In this document: in pieces, positions 1 to 9,389 of the stretch | How positions within the stretch are numbered: position 1 is the first letter of the stretch | Layout of the letters: each line of letters opens with the position of its first letter | Position numbers and translations under genes: made by a program | Notes under the pieces: generated by a model | Database searches by the model: none | Seen by the model: only the letters and a program-made list of their open reading frames with translations | What the model was told of the DNA's origin: nothing | Source: Aalborgiella sp963841045 | GTDB taxonomy: Bacteria > Pseudomonadota > Gammaproteobacteria > Burkholderiales > Burkholderiaceae_C | Reading direction: 5' to 3' | Assembly (NCBI GenBank): GCA_963841045.1 | Contig: CAWJBD010000007.1 | Location: forward strand, 62,001 to 126,000 | Length of the DNA stretch: 64,000 nucleotides

Positions 1-1
1 A

Positions 2-1615
2 GACCAAGAGCAAGTGGACAAGCTGCTGGAAGTGCGCGACCAATGTCCGCAATTGACCCACATTTATTTTGATGACCCACGCGGCCTGCGCAAATACGAT
101 GTGTTGGGCTTGGCGTCGCTGGACGAATTGATTGCTGCAGGTAAAGTGTTCGCAGACTTGCATACCGAGTTTTTCAAAACCGAAGTTGACAAAGCCAAAC
201 CCAGCGATGTGGCTGCAATGTTCTTCACATCAGGCACCACCGGCAACCCCAAAGGCGTGGTGCACACGCACAACAGCTTGCTTACCGCTGCGTCAGCAGG
301 TGCGCGATTTGACAAATTAACGAACGCCGAAGATGTGTTGGCGTATTTGCCACCCGCATGGATTGGACAAAACATTTTCAGCTATGCACAGTGGTTGTCT
401 TGCGGTTATGTGGTGAATTGCCCAGAGTCTGCCAGCACCGTGACCATCGATTTGAAAGAGATTGGACCGACCTACTACTTTGCACCACCGCGGGTGTTTG
501 AAGGCTTGCTCACCAGCGTGATGATTCGCATGGAAGATGCAGGAGCAATCAAGCGCAAGATGTTCCATTACTTCATGGCCAAAGCCAAAAAGGTTGGACC
601 TGCTTTGATGGACGGCAAATCCGTTGGCATGGTGGATCGCCTCATTTACACCGTGGGCAACTGGATGGTGTACGGCCCGCTGCGCAACAATTTGGGTATG
701 AGCCGCGTGCGTGTAGCCTACACCGCAGGTGAAGCGATTGGCCCAGACTTGTTCACCTTTTACCGTTCCATCGGTATCAATTTGAAGCAACTGTACGGTT
801 CAACCGAAACGGCCGTGTTTGTTTGTCAACAACCCGATAACCAAGCGTGGGCGGACACTGTGGGTGTGCCTAGCCTTGGCGTGGAAATCAAGGTACAAGA
901 CAATGGCGAAATTTTGGTGAAATCGCCAGGCTTATTCAAAGGCTATTACAAAAACCAAGCGGCAACCGACGAAGTCTTAACCGATGGTGGCTGGTACCAC
1001 ACCAGCGACGCGGGCTTTTTGGATGCACATGGGCACCTGAAAATCATTGACCGCGTGAAAGATGTGGGTCGCATTAAAGGCGGCGCATTTGATGGCGCGA
1101 TGTTTGCACCCAAATACGTTGAAAACAAGCTTAAGTTCTTCCCCCACATCAAAGAAGTGGTGGCTTACGGTGATGGGCGCGAAAAAGTGTGCGTCATGAT
1201 CAACATCGACATGGAAGCCGTGGGCAATTGGGCCGAGCGCCGCAACTTGCCTTACGCTGGTTACACCGATTTGGCGCAAAAACCAGAGGTGTACCAGCTC
1301 ATCAAAGAATGCGTTGAAAAAGTCAATGCCGATTTGAGTGCCGATACCTTGTTGGCAGGCAGTCAAGTGAGCCGCTTCCTGGTGCTGCACAAAGAGCTGG
1401 ATGCCGATGACGGTGAATTGACACGAACCAACAAAGTACGCCGTGGCTTCATCGCCGAAAAATACTTGGCTTTGGTGGATGGCCTGTACGACGGCAAAAC
1501 AGAACAATTTATCGAGACCGTGGTGAAGTTTGAAGATGGACGCACTGGCAGTGTCAGCGCCACCCTCAAATTGACAGACGCCACCATTTATGCCCCAGTG
1601 AAAGCAGCAGCATGA
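2..1615 (+). CDS. Long-chain acyl-CoA synthetase-like AMP-binding enzyme (5' end outside window)
   Basis: This is the C-terminal part (about 538 codons) of an adenylate-forming acyl-CoA ligase. The frame is open from base 2, so the true start lies upstream. The P-loop of the ANL superfamily, SGTTGNPKGVVHTH, is at about 220-270, and the adenylation motif YGSTETA follows at about 795. Family knowledge says it activates a carboxylic acid with ATP and transfers it to CoA. Its last codons overlap the ABC ATPase gene by 4 bases (ATGA), so it is the first visible gene of the transporter operon. Activation of the transported acid on entry is a reasonable inference. The substrate (fatty or aromatic acid) cannot be told from sequence. 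Confidence 0.88.
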   Translation, partial: DQEQVDKLLEVRDQCPQLTHIYFDDPRGLRKYDVLGLASLDELIAAGKVFADLHTEFFKTEVDKAKPSDVAAMFFTSGTTGNPKGVVHTHNSLLTAASAGARFDKLTNAEDVLAYLPPAWIGQNIFSYAQWLSCGYVVNCPESASTVTIDLKEIGPTYYFAPPRVFEGLLTSVMIRMEDAGAIKRKMFHYFMAKAKKVGPALMDGKSVGMVDRLIYTVGNWMVYGPLRNNLGMSRVRVAYTAGEAIGPDLFTFYRSIGINLKQLYGSTETAVFVCQQPDNQAWADTVGVPSLGVEIKVQDNGEILVKSPGLFKGYYKNQAATDEVLTDGGWYHTSDAGFLDAHGHLKIIDRVKDVGRIKGGAFDGAMFAPKYVENKLKFFPHIKEVVAYGDGREKVCVMINIDMEAVGNWAERRNLPYAGYTDLAQKPEVYQLIKECVEKVNADLSADTLLAGSQVSRFLVLHKELDADDGELTRTNKVRRGFIAEKYLALVDGLYDGKTEQFIETVVKFEDGRTGSVSATLKLTDATIYAPVKAAA

Positions 1616-2394
1616 GTAAAAAAATAGGCGACGTCATCCTCGACGTTCATAACATCAGCCTCTCCTTTGGTGGTGTCAAGGCGCTGACCGACATTTCGTT
1701 TGACGTGCGCGAGCATGAGATTCGCGCCATCATCGGACCCAATGGCGCGGGCAAAAGCTCCATGCTCAATTGCATCAACGGCGTGTACACGCCGCAGCAA
1801 GGCAGCATCACCTTCAAAGGTCAAACCTTCAGCCACATGGACAGCCACCAAGTGGCGACCATGGGTATTGCACGCACCTTCCAAAACTTGGCTTTGTTCA
1901 AGGGCATGAGCGTGATTGACAACATCATGACAGGTCGCAACTTGCGCATTAAGAGTAACTTGTTCATGCAAGCGTTACGCATTGGTCCGGCAGAACGTGA
2001 AGAGCTGCAACACCGCGAGTTCGTCGAGCACATCATCGACTTTTTGGAAATTCAAGCCTATCGCAAAACACCGGTTGGTCAACTGCCATATGGATTGCAA
2101 AAGCGAGTTGACTTGGGTCGCGCCTTGGCGATGGAGCCTAAAGTTTTATTGTTAGACGAACCCATGGCCGGCATGAATTTGGAAGAAAAACAAGACATGA
2201 GCCGCTTTGTGTTGGACATCAATGACGAATATGGCACGACTGTGGTTCTGATTGAGCATGACATGGGTGTGGTGATGGACATTTCAGACCGTGTGGTGGT
2301 GCTGGATTATGGTAAAAAAATTGGCGACGGCACACCCGACGAGGTGCGCAATAACCCAGAGGTGATCAGCGCCTATTTAGGAACGGGGCATTAA
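1612..2394 (+). CDS. livG: ABC transporter ATP-binding protein, LivG type
   Basis: A 260-residue cytoplasmic ATPase of the branched-chain amino acid type (HAAT) importer family. Walker A GPNGAGKSS is near residue 42, a Q-loop near ARTFQNLALF, the LivG-type signature LPYGLQKR near 157, and Walker B VLLLDEP near 179, followed by a switch histidine in LIEHDMG. The start overlaps the stop of the ligase gene (ATGA) and the permease starts 3 bases after its stop, so the genes are translationally coupled. It should pair with the LivF-type ATPase at 6083. HAAT systems in this group also carry aromatic acids, urea or fatty acids, so leucine transport should not be assumed. Confidence 0.93.
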   Translation: MSKKIGDVILDVHNISLSFGGVKALTDISFDVREHEIRAIIGPNGAGKSSMLNCINGVYTPQQGSITFKGQTFSHMDSHQVATMGIARTFQNLALFKGMSVIDNIMTGRNLRIKSNLFMQALRIGPAEREELQHREFVEHIIDFLEIQAYRKTPVGQLPYGLQKRVDLGRALAMEPKVLLLDEPMAGMNLEEKQDMSRFVLDINDEYGTTVVLIEHDMGVVMDISDRVVVLDYGKKIGDGTPDEVRNNPEVISAYLGTGH

Positions 2395-2397
2395 ATC

Positions 2398-3327
2398 ATG
2401 GGATTCTTTTTAGAAACATTGTTGGGTGGATTGATGGCGGGTATGTTGTACTCGCTGGTTGCTCTGGGTTTTGTGCTGATTTTCAAGGCATCGGGCGTAT
2501 TCAACTTTGCGCAAGGAGCGATGGTGCTGTTTGCAGCATTGGCGATGGCTCGTTTTGCAGAGTGGATTCCGGGCTGGACTGGCATTGACAGCCCTGTGCT
2601 AGCGAACGTGGCGGCCTTTGCCATTGCCGCTCTCATGATGTGGGCTGTGGCGTGGTTCATTGAATATTTGGTGCTGCGCCATTTGGTCAATCAAGAGGGC
2701 ACCACATTGTTGATGGCGACCTTGGGCATCAGTTACTTTTTAGATGGCTTGGGCCAAACGATTTTTGGCAGCAACATTTACAAGATTGATGTGGGCATGC
2801 CCAAAGAACCCATCATGATGTTTGAAAGCTTGTTTGAAGGTGGTGTGCTGATCAACAAAGAAGATTTGTATGCAGCCTTGATTGCAGCGGTTTTGGTGGC
2901 GGCTTTGAGTTTGTTTTTCCAAAAAACGGCGACCGGACGCGCATTGCGCGCAGTGGCTGATGACCACCAAGCTGCGCAAAGTATTGGTATTCCATTGAAT
3001 CGCATATGGGTCATTGTGTGGACCGTTGCGGGTGTGGTGGCCTTGGTTGCCGGCATGATTTGGGGCTCTAAATTGGGCGTGCAGTTTTCGCTGACCACGG
3101 TCGCTTTGCGCGCTTTGCCTGTCGTTATTTTGGGCGGACTAACGTCAGTGCCGGGCGCTATCATCGGCGGCTTGATCATTGGTGTGGGTGAGAAATTGTC
3201 TGAAGTATTTTTGGGCCCGTATGTGGGTGGTGGTATTGAGATTTGGTTTGCCTATGTATTGGCGCTGGTCTTCTTGCTCTTCCGTCCACAAGGTTTGTTT
3301 GGTGAGAAGATCATCGACCGCGTATAA
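2398..3327 (+). CDS. livH: ABC transporter inner-membrane permease, LivH type
   Basis: A 309-residue hydrophobic protein with about eight membrane segments, belonging to the LivH permease family (BPD_transp_2). The family motif ATGRALRAVADDHQAA, the coupling loop that docks to the ATPases, is at about residues 179-194, followed by SIGIPLNRIW. The N-terminus (GGLMAGMLYSLVALG) and glycine-rich C-terminal helices are typical. It is the second gene after livG with 3 bases between them and is followed 38 bases later by livM. With LivM it forms the membrane channel of the importer. Confidence 0.92.
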   Translation: MGFFLETLLGGLMAGMLYSLVALGFVLIFKASGVFNFAQGAMVLFAALAMARFAEWIPGWTGIDSPVLANVAAFAIAALMMWAVAWFIEYLVLRHLVNQEGTTLLMATLGISYFLDGLGQTIFGSNIYKIDVGMPKEPIMMFESLFEGGVLINKEDLYAALIAAVLVAALSLFFQKTATGRALRAVADDHQAAQSIGIPLNRIWVIVWTVAGVVALVAGMIWGSKLGVQFSLTTVALRALPVVILGGLTSVPGAIIGGLIIGVGEKLSEVFLGPYVGGGIEIWFAYVLALVFLLFRPQGLFGEKIIDRV

Positions 3328-3365
3328 GTTCATAGAAGAACGTTTAAGGCAAAGAAAAGAAAACT

Positions 3366-4442
3366 ATGTTTTACAGAGAAAACGGCCAATTTAAAACCAG
3401 CTACCGGGCAGACCAGCAAATCTTCCCTATCACGCAAGACCGCTGGGCGGTGCTCGCCATCGTTGCATTTGCCTTCATTGCTGTGCCATTGTTGGGCAGT
3501 GACTACACGTTCCGCGCCATTTTGATTCCGTTTGTGATCATGTCTTTGGCCGCATTGGGCGTCAATATTTTGGTGGGTTACTGTGGCCAAATTTCTTTGG
3601 GATCGGGCGCTTTCATGGCGGTAGGTGCTTATGCAGCATTCAATTTCTTTGTGCGTATACCAGGCATGCCCTTGATTCCTGCGTTGATATTGGGCGGCTT
3701 GTGTTCAACAGCGTTTGGTATTTTGTTTGGACTGCCCAGTTTGCGGGTGAAGGGTTTGTATTTGGCAGTGGCCACACTGGCGGCGCAATTCTTCAGCGAC
3801 TGGATGTTTTTGCGTATCAAGTGGTTCACCAATGATTCGCCTTCAGGATCGGTATCGGTATCAAATTTGCAGGTATTTGGGTTTGGTATAGACAGCCCCG
3901 TATCCAAGTATTTATTTTGTTTGACCATTTTGACCATTTTGGCCTTGATGGCAAAAAATTTGGTGCGCAGTGCGATTGGGCGTGAATGGATGGCCATTCG
4001 CGATATGGACGTTGCTGCCGCAGTGATTGGCATTCGCCCCATGTTTGCCAAGCTGAGTGCTTTTGCGGTGAGCTCATTCATCATTGGTGTGGCGGGCGCT
4101 TTGTGGGGCTTTGTTTATTTGGGTGCTTGGGAGCCAGCCGCTTTCTCGGTGGACATCTCGTTCAAGCTCTTGTTCATGGTCATCATCGGTGGCATGGGCT
4201 CCATCATGGGTAGTTTTTTTGGTGCCGCATTCATTGTGTTGCTGCCGATTTTCTTAAGTCAATTTTTGCCTTTCTTAGGTGGTTTATTGGGCATGGAAGT
4301 CACCACTGCGGCAGCATCGCACGCTGAACTGATGATTTTTGGTGCTTTGATTGTGTGGTTTTTAATTGTCGAGCCACATGGCTTGGCCAAGTTGTGGTCG
4401 GTGGCAAAGCAAAAATTGCGTTTGTGGCCGTTCCCGCATTAA
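3366..4442 (+). CDS. livM: ABC transporter inner-membrane permease, LivM type
   Basis: A 358-residue permease of the LivM family. The N-terminal hydrophilic stretch of about 30 residues is longer than in LivH, as is usual. The conserved block LVGYCGQISLGSGAFMAVGAY is near 70-90 and the coupling motif IGREWMAIRDMDVAAAVIG near 200-218. The central part has longer loops than LivH. It partners LivH at 2398. A 106-base gap with a good Shine-Dalgarno sequence separates it from the binding-protein gene, where separate initiation is common because binding proteins are needed in excess. Confidence 0.92.
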   Translation: MFYRENGQFKTSYRADQQIFPITQDRWAVLAIVAFAFIAVPLLGSDYTFRAILIPFVIMSLAALGVNILVGYCGQISLGSGAFMAVGAYAAFNFFVRIPGMPLIPALILGGLCSTAFGILFGLPSLRVKGLYLAVATLAAQFFSDWMFLRIKWFTNDSPSGSVSVSNLQVFGFGIDSPVSKYLFCLTILTILALMAKNLVRSAIGREWMAIRDMDVAAAVIGIRPMFAKLSAFAVSSFIIGVAGALWGFVYLGAWEPAAFSVDISFKLLFMVIIGGMGSIMGSFFGAAFIVLLPIFLSQFLPFLGGLLGMEVTTAAASHAELMIFGALIVWFLIVEPHGLAKLWSVAKQKLRLWPFPH

Positions 4443-4548
4443 GAAGAAATAATTTTTATAAGAAGTCAGTAGTTACGTAGGTTTTGTTCGTGTTTAGTTT
4501 GTTAGTCCAAAGGCGTGAAAGCGCTTAAATATAAAGGAGATAGTCATC

Positions 4549-5865
4549 ATGAAATTTCGTCACATTGCTCTAGCCGCCACTTTGGTTGCTGTTGGCACAT
4601 CCGCTTTTGCTCAAGCTAAAGAGCAGTTTTTCCCTGTGCTGTCCTACCGCACGGGTGCTTATGCACCAAATGGGACGCCATGGGCCAATGGCTATGTGGA
4701 TTACCTCAAGCTCGTCAACGCGCGCGGCGGCATCAACAAAGTCATGGTTAAATTTGAAGAGTGCGAAACAGGCTATGACACTGCGCGCAGTGTGGAGTGC
4801 TACGAACGCCTCAAAGGTAAATACGGTGGTGCCACAGTGGTACAACCATTGTCTACTGGCGCAACTTTCGCGTTGACTGAAAAAGCTCCTATCGACAAAA
4901 TCCCATTGATCACAGCGGGCTATGGTCGCAGCGAAAGCCAAGACGGAACTGTGTTCAAGTGGAACTTCCCATTGGCAGGTACTTACTGGTTGGCAGCTGA
5001 CGCTCTGGTACAGCATATTGGTAAAAAAGAAGGTGGCTTAGACAAACTCAAAGGCAAAAAAATTGCCTTGGTGTACCACGACAGCCCATACGGCAAAGAA
5101 CCCATTGCATTGTTGCAAGAGCGTAGCCGTCAATTGGGATTCGATTTGCAATTGTTGCCAGTCACAGCACCAGGCGTAGAGCAAAAAGCAACTTGGTTGC
5201 AAGTGCGTCAAGCCAAGCCTGACTATGTCATGCTGTGGGGTTGGGGTGTGATGAACTCTACCGCACTTAAAGAAGCGCAAGCCACTGGTTACCCTCGCGA
5301 AAAAATGTATGGCGTGTGGTGGTCTGGTGCTGAGCCAGATGTGAAAGACGTAGGCGATGGCGCAAAAGGCTACAACGCTGTCACCATGCAACATGGTGCA
5401 GAGCCAAACTCTAAAGTCGTTAAAGATGTCTTGAGCATGTTGCATGCCAAAGGCCAAGGCACAGGACCTAAAGAAGAAGTGGGTCAAGTGTTGTACATGC
5501 GCGGTGCCATGAGTGCCATGATGGCGATTGAAGGTGTGCGTTCAGCCCAAGATCGTTACGGCAAAGGCAAAGTCATGACTGGCGAGCAAGTGCGTTGGGG
5601 CTTAGAAAACCTGAACTTGACCCAAGCCAAAATTGATGCCGCTGGCTTCAATGGCGTGATGCGTCCGGTCAGCACATCGTGCGTTGACCACATGGGCTCT
5701 AACTGGGCTCGTGTGCACACATGGGATGGCAAAAAGTGGAACTTCACTTCTGACTGGTTGCAAGCGGATGAGCAAATCTTGAAGCCATTGGTGAAAGCCA
5801 CTGCCGCCAAATACGCTGCAGATAAGAAATTGACACCTCGCACACCAGCGGATTGCCAAAGCTAA
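4549..5865 (+). CDS. Periplasmic substrate-binding protein of the Liv-type ABC importer
   Basis: A 438-residue exported protein of the Peripla_BP_6 family. It begins with a clear Sec signal peptide (MKFRHIALAATLVAVG) with cleavage predicted after TSAFA near residue 22. A strong ribosome site (AAGGAG) lies 10 bases before ATG. The mature part keeps the two-lobed LivK-like pattern, with LVYHDSPYGKEP near 178 and YVMLWGWGVMNSTALKEA near 225. At about 415 mature residues it is longer than LivK (about 345), as in the acyl-CoA-ligase-linked systems of Burkholderiales. It captures the ligand for the LivH/LivM channel. The ligand is not predictable from sequence. Confidence 0.9.
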   Translation: MKFRHIALAATLVAVGTSAFAQAKEQFFPVLSYRTGAYAPNGTPWANGYVDYLKLVNARGGINKVMVKFEECETGYDTARSVECYERLKGKYGGATVVQPLSTGATFALTEKAPIDKIPLITAGYGRSESQDGTVFKWNFPLAGTYWLAADALVQHIGKKEGGLDKLKGKKIALVYHDSPYGKEPIALLQERSRQLGFDLQLLPVTAPGVEQKATWLQVRQAKPDYVMLWGWGVMNSTALKEAQATGYPREKMYGVWWSGAEPDVKDVGDGAKGYNAVTMQHGAEPNSKVVKDVLSMLHAKGQGTGPKEEVGQVLYMRGAMSAMMAIEGVRSAQDRYGKGKVMTGEQVRWGLENLNLTQAKIDAAGFNGVMRPVSTSCVDHMGSNWARVHTWDGKKWNFTSDWLQADEQILKPLVKATAAKYAADKKLTPRTPADCQS

Positions 5866-5954
5866 TCTCATCGACGGCTGCGCACTTGTGTCGCTACGCT
5901 ATCCCCTTGCAGGAGCGGACGGCAGTCAGCAAACGGTTCCGCGGTGTTTTGGAA

Positions 5955-5985
5955 GCGGCTCTGATATTCAGCATATTTGAGCCGC
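5955..5985 (+). promoter_or_regulatory. Intercistronic hairpin between binding-protein and LivF genes
   Basis: GCGGCTCTGATAT (5955-5967) faces ATATTTGAGCCGC (5973-5985), matching at 11 of 13 positions around a 5-base loop. No T-run follows, so it is not a standard terminator. It sits in the only long gap (217 bases) of the operon, directly after the binding-protein gene. Such hairpins often protect the 3' end of binding-protein mRNA or attenuate downstream expression. The role here is inferred. Confidence 0.45.
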
Positions 5986-6082
5986 CAATTGAAAATTTGA
6001 GCGGTGCTGGGTTTCCAATTGACTCTGAACGACGATTAGACGACAAGCATAACCCGACTAGCAGCTATCACTAACTCCAATA

Positions 6083-6877
6083 TTGTTCTTAAACGTCAAT
6101 GGCATTGAGGTGATTTACAACCATGTTATTTTGGTACTCAAGGGCGTTTCCTTGAATGTGCCAGAAGGCAAAATTGTGGCCATCTTAGGCGGCAATGGTG
6201 CAGGTAAAACGACTACTTTGCGTGCCATTTCTAATTTGCTAAAAGGCGAACGTGGTGCGGTCACCAAAGGTTCCATTGAACTGCGAGGTGAGCGTATTGA
6301 AAACTTGAGCCCGGCCGATTTGGTGCAACGTGGTGTGGTGCAGGTGATGGAAGGGCGTCATTGTTTTGCCCACTTGACGATAGAAGAAAATTTATTGACC
6401 GGTGGCTATACACGTAAAAACAAAGCCGAAGTAGAGGCCAATTTAGAAAAAGTTTACAACTACTTTCCACGCCTCAAAACACGTCGCACCAGTCAAGCAG
6501 CCTACACATCAGGCGGTGAACAACAAATGTGCGCCATTGGCCGTGCACTGATGGCCAACCCCAGCATGGTATTGCTGGATGAGCCGTCCATGGGCTTGGC
6601 GCCACAAATTGTGGAAGAGGTGTTTGAGATTGTGAAAGACTTGAACCATCGCGAAAAAGTAACGTTCTTGCTGGCTGAACAAAATACCAACATGGCGCTG
6701 AAATATGCCGACTACGGCTACATCATGGAAAGCGGCCGCGTGGTGATGGATGGCGCCGCCAGCGATTTGGCCAACAACGAAGACGTGAAAGAGTTTTATC
6801 TGGGCATGGGTGGCGGCGAGCGCAAATCGTTCAAAGACGGCAAGAGCTACAAGCGCAGAAAACGGTGGTTGGCATGA
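6083..6877 (+). CDS. livF: ABC transporter ATP-binding protein, LivF type
   Basis: A 264-residue ATPase. Walker A GGNGAGKTTT is near residue 35, signature TSGGEQQ near 142, Walker B MVLLDEPSMGL near 162, and switch histidine region LLAEQNT near 192. The only start consistent with the family N-terminus (LNVNGIEVIYNHVILVLKG) is TTG at 6083, because a stop codon lies in frame at 6059 and no ATG precedes the conserved region. The ribosome site is weak. The gene ends in TGA overlapping an ATG at 6874 (ATGA) that opens the next gene. It is the second nucleotide-binding subunit, pairing with LivG. Confidence 0.9.
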   Translation: MFLNVNGIEVIYNHVILVLKGVSLNVPEGKIVAILGGNGAGKTTTLRAISNLLKGERGAVTKGSIELRGERIENLSPADLVQRGVVQVMEGRHCFAHLTIEENLLTGGYTRKNKAEVEANLEKVYNYFPRLKTRRTSQAAYTSGGEQQMCAIGRALMANPSMVLLDEPSMGLAPQIVEEVFEIVKDLNHREKVTFLLAEQNTNMALKYADYGYIMESGRVVMDGAASDLANNEDVKEFYLGMGGGERKSFKDGKSYKRRKRWLA

Positions 6878-8155
6878 GCGAGTTTTCTCAAAAGCTTCAC
6901 GCAGCAGAAACGCGTGCGCATGCTTTGACGCGAGCAAGCGCAGTTTCAAGAGTTAGCCAAACAAATAGCACACGCGCAAAAACACAGTCCTGCGTTTGCG
7001 GACATCTTGCGTGATGTCAATGCGGCTTCCGTCAACAATCGACAAACCTTGGCGCAGTTGCCAGTGACACGCAAATCAGAGTTATTGGAACGTCAACAAG
7101 CTACTCGGCAAAAGCAAAGCGATGCTAAGGCTGCGGCGGTTTTTGGTGGTTTCGCAACGCAGGCTTTTGGAGCCGGTGTGCGCCGCGTGTTTGCCAGCCC
7201 CGGACCGATATACGAACCAGAAGGCACGGCCAACGATTATTGGCGCATGGCCAGAGCGCTGGCGGCGGCTGGGTTTAAAGCTGGCGATTTGATTCACAAC
7301 AGTTTCAGCTACCATTTCACGCCAGCAGGTTCGATGATGGAAACGGGTGCTCATGCTTTGGGTTGCACGGTGTTTCCAGCAGGCACAGGGCAAACCGAGC
7401 AACAGGTACAAGCCATGCTTGATCTGCAACCGGCGGGTTATGTGGGCACACCCAGCTTTTTGAAAATCATCTTAGAAAAAGCCCAAGAGATGGGTGTTGC
7501 CATACCGAGCTTGACCAAAGCAATGGTGTCGGGCGAAGCCTGCCCACCCAGTTTGCGCGATTGGTTTGCAGAGCGCGGCATTGCCGCATACCAGTGCTAT
7601 GCCACAGCGGATTTGGGTTTAATCGCCTACGAGACCAGTGCCCGTGAAGGCTTGGTGGTGGACGAAGGTGTGATTGTTGAAATTGTCCGTCCAGGTACTG
7701 GCGACCCAGTGCCTGAAGGCGAAGTGGGCGAGTTGGTAGTCACTTCACTGAATCCTGATTACCCTTTGATTCGATTTGGTACTGGCGATTTGTCTGCCGT
7801 GTTACCCGGTGGGTGCCCAACAGGACGTACCAATACCCGCATCAAGGGTTGGATGGGAAGAGCCGACCAAACCACCAAAATTCGCGGCATGTTTGTGCAC
7901 CCAGGCCAAGTTAACACCATCGCCAAGCGCTTCCCTGAAGTGTTGAAAGCACGTTTGGTGGTGTCGGGCGAGATGGCCAATGACGTGATGACTTTGCGTG
8001 TTGAATCCGCCAAAGCCAGCGCCGACGACGTGATCGCCAAAATCAGCGATGCCATACGTGATGTCACCAAATTGCGTGGCTCTGTAGAGTGGCTTGCCCC
8101 TGGCAGCCTGCCCAACGATGGGCGCGTGATTGAAGATGCACGTAGTTATAAGTAG
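6874..8155 (+). CDS. Phenylacetate-CoA-ligase-like AMP-binding enzyme, frameshifted near its 5' end
   Basis: An adenylate-forming enzyme resembling PaaK-type ligases but shorter (about 425 residues if restored). Translation coupled to livF starts at ATG 6874 (MSEFSQKLHAAETRAHALT) but ends at a stop near 7010. The matching continuation (REQAQFQELAKQIAHAQK) is in the next frame from about 6929, so two bases appear lost, or one gained, around the CG-rich string at 6928-6934. Conserved elements include FHYTFTP-like SYHFTPAGSM, VSGEACP, a Y-x-T-A-D motif (CYATADLG) and FGTGDLSAVLPGGCPTGR. The TTG at 7007 could only give an N-truncated product. It probably activates the acid brought in by the upstream importer. 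Confidence 0.8.
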
Positions 8156-8296
8156 CACCGTTTAGGGTTTTTACGGTAAACCTGCGTCCGGTATTGGCGT
8201 TATAGTAGCTTGCTTGGCTTTGGAATCGATGTCAAAACATTGTGAATCGGTTCTTGGGCTGAACAGACTAACCTTTAAATCTATTTCTTAGGACAC

Positions 8297-9283
8297 ATGA
8301 TGAAGAAACTACTCGCAGTATCCATGGCTTGTTTTGCCATGTTGGGCACATCCGTGCAAGCGCAAGACTATCCGATTAAAGACAAAACGATCAGCATTGT
8401 TGTTCCGTTTGCAGCAGGTGGCCCTACAGATAAAGTAGCGCGCGACTTGGCTGTGGCGATGAGCAAAACTTTGGGCGGTACCATTGTGGTGGAGAATGTG
8501 GCAGGCGCCAGTGGCTCAATTGGCGCGAACAAAATTGCCAAAGCCAATCCAGATGGCTATTCATTGTTGTTGTTCCATATCGGACAAGCCAGCTTGCCAA
8601 CCATGATGCGCAAATTGCCATACAACGTGGAAAACGACTTTGAATTCTTGGGCATGGTTAATGACGTGCCCATGACTTTGGTTGGTCGCAACACATTGCC
8701 TGCCAACAACTTTGCCGAATTGCGCAAATGGGCGAATGACAACAAAGGCAAAATCAATTTGGCCAATGCAGGTCCTGGTTCAGCATCGCATATGTGCGGC
8801 ATGATGTTCCAAAGCGCCATGGCGATTGACATGACCACTGTCCCTTACAAAGGAACAGCTCCTGCCATGAATGATTTGTTGGGTGGTCAAGTTGATTTGA
8901 TGTGCGACCAAACAACCAACACAACCGCTCAAATTGAAGGTAAAAAAATCAAAGCGTATGGCGTGTCCACACCCAAGCGCGTGATGACAGCTGCTTTGAA
9001 AGATGTACCCACTTTGCAAGAAGCGGGTTTGAAAGACTTCAACGTGAGTATTTTCCACGGTTTGTATGGTCCTAAAGGCATGGCAGCACCAGTGGCCAAG
9101 AAAATCAATGAAGCCATGAAAGCCGCATTGAAAGACCCTGAGTTCATCAAGCGTCAAGAAGGTTTGGGCGCAGTTGTGGTCACCGACAAACGCATGGAAC
9201 CCGTTGAGCACAAGAAGTTTGTGGTGGCAGAAATTGCTAAGTGGGGACCAGTGATTAAAGCAGCCGGCGCTTATGCTGACTAA
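8297..9283 (+). CDS. Bug/TctC-type periplasmic solute-binding protein
   Basis: A 328-residue exported protein of the tripartite tricarboxylate receptor family (PF03401). The signal peptide MKKLLAVSMACFAMLGTSVQA is cleaved before QDYP. Family motifs are ISIVVPFAAGGPTDKVARD near 34, VVENVAGASGSIGANKIAKA near 60 and PDGYSLL near 85. No TctA/TctB membrane genes are nearby, which is usual for the many orphan Bug proteins in Burkholderiales. Its own promoter region (8156-8296) and a strong terminator after it make it a single-gene unit. Ligands of such proteins are typically carboxylates or amino acids. This one is unassigned. Confidence 0.9.
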   Translation: MMKKLLAVSMACFAMLGTSVQAQDYPIKDKTISIVVPFAAGGPTDKVARDLAVAMSKTLGGTIVVENVAGASGSIGANKIAKANPDGYSLLLFHIGQASLPTMMRKLPYNVENDFEFLGMVNDVPMTLVGRNTLPANNFAELRKWANDNKGKINLANAGPGSASHMCGMMFQSAMAIDMTTVPYKGTAPAMNDLLGGQVDLMCDQTTNTTAQIEGKKIKAYGVSTPKRVMTAALKDVPTLQEAGLKDFNVSIFHGLYGPKGMAAPVAKKINEAMKAALKDPEFIKRQEGLGAVVVTDKRMEPVEHKKFVVAEIAKWGPVIKAAGAYAD

Positions 9284-9305
9284 GACGAATCGTTAATCTC
9301 TTGAA

Positions 9306-9338
9306 ACAAAAAAGCCGCAAAGTTTGCGGCTTTTTTTA
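9306..9338. terminator. Bidirectional Rho-independent terminator
   Basis: The arms AAAGCCGCAAA and TTTGCGGCTTT are perfect complements, with an A-run before and a T7 run after. It lies between the Bug gene on the plus strand and the DUF1840 gene on the minus strand, so it can serve both convergent transcripts. Confidence 0.9.
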
Positions 9339-9389
9339 TGGCAATTTCTTGCTATTTACAGGCTAATGGTCGTAAGCCGAATCAATCTT

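Noticed and set aside
5853..6074. Open frame of 73 codons between the binding protein and livF
   Set aside because: It overlaps the 3' end of the binding-protein gene, has no ribosome site or family resemblance, and contains the hairpin. Treated as non-coding.
6920..6935. CTTTGAC in the ligase gene resembling the prfB slip site
   Set aside because: The frame entering the site does not read CTT-TGA, so the prfB mechanism cannot apply. A lost CG pair is simpler.
8161..8212. Possible degenerate fourteenth repeat copy (CCTGCGTCCGG and TATAGTAGCT)
   Set aside because: Only short pieces match and the core GCCGGC...AATA is broken, so it is not better than chance by eye.
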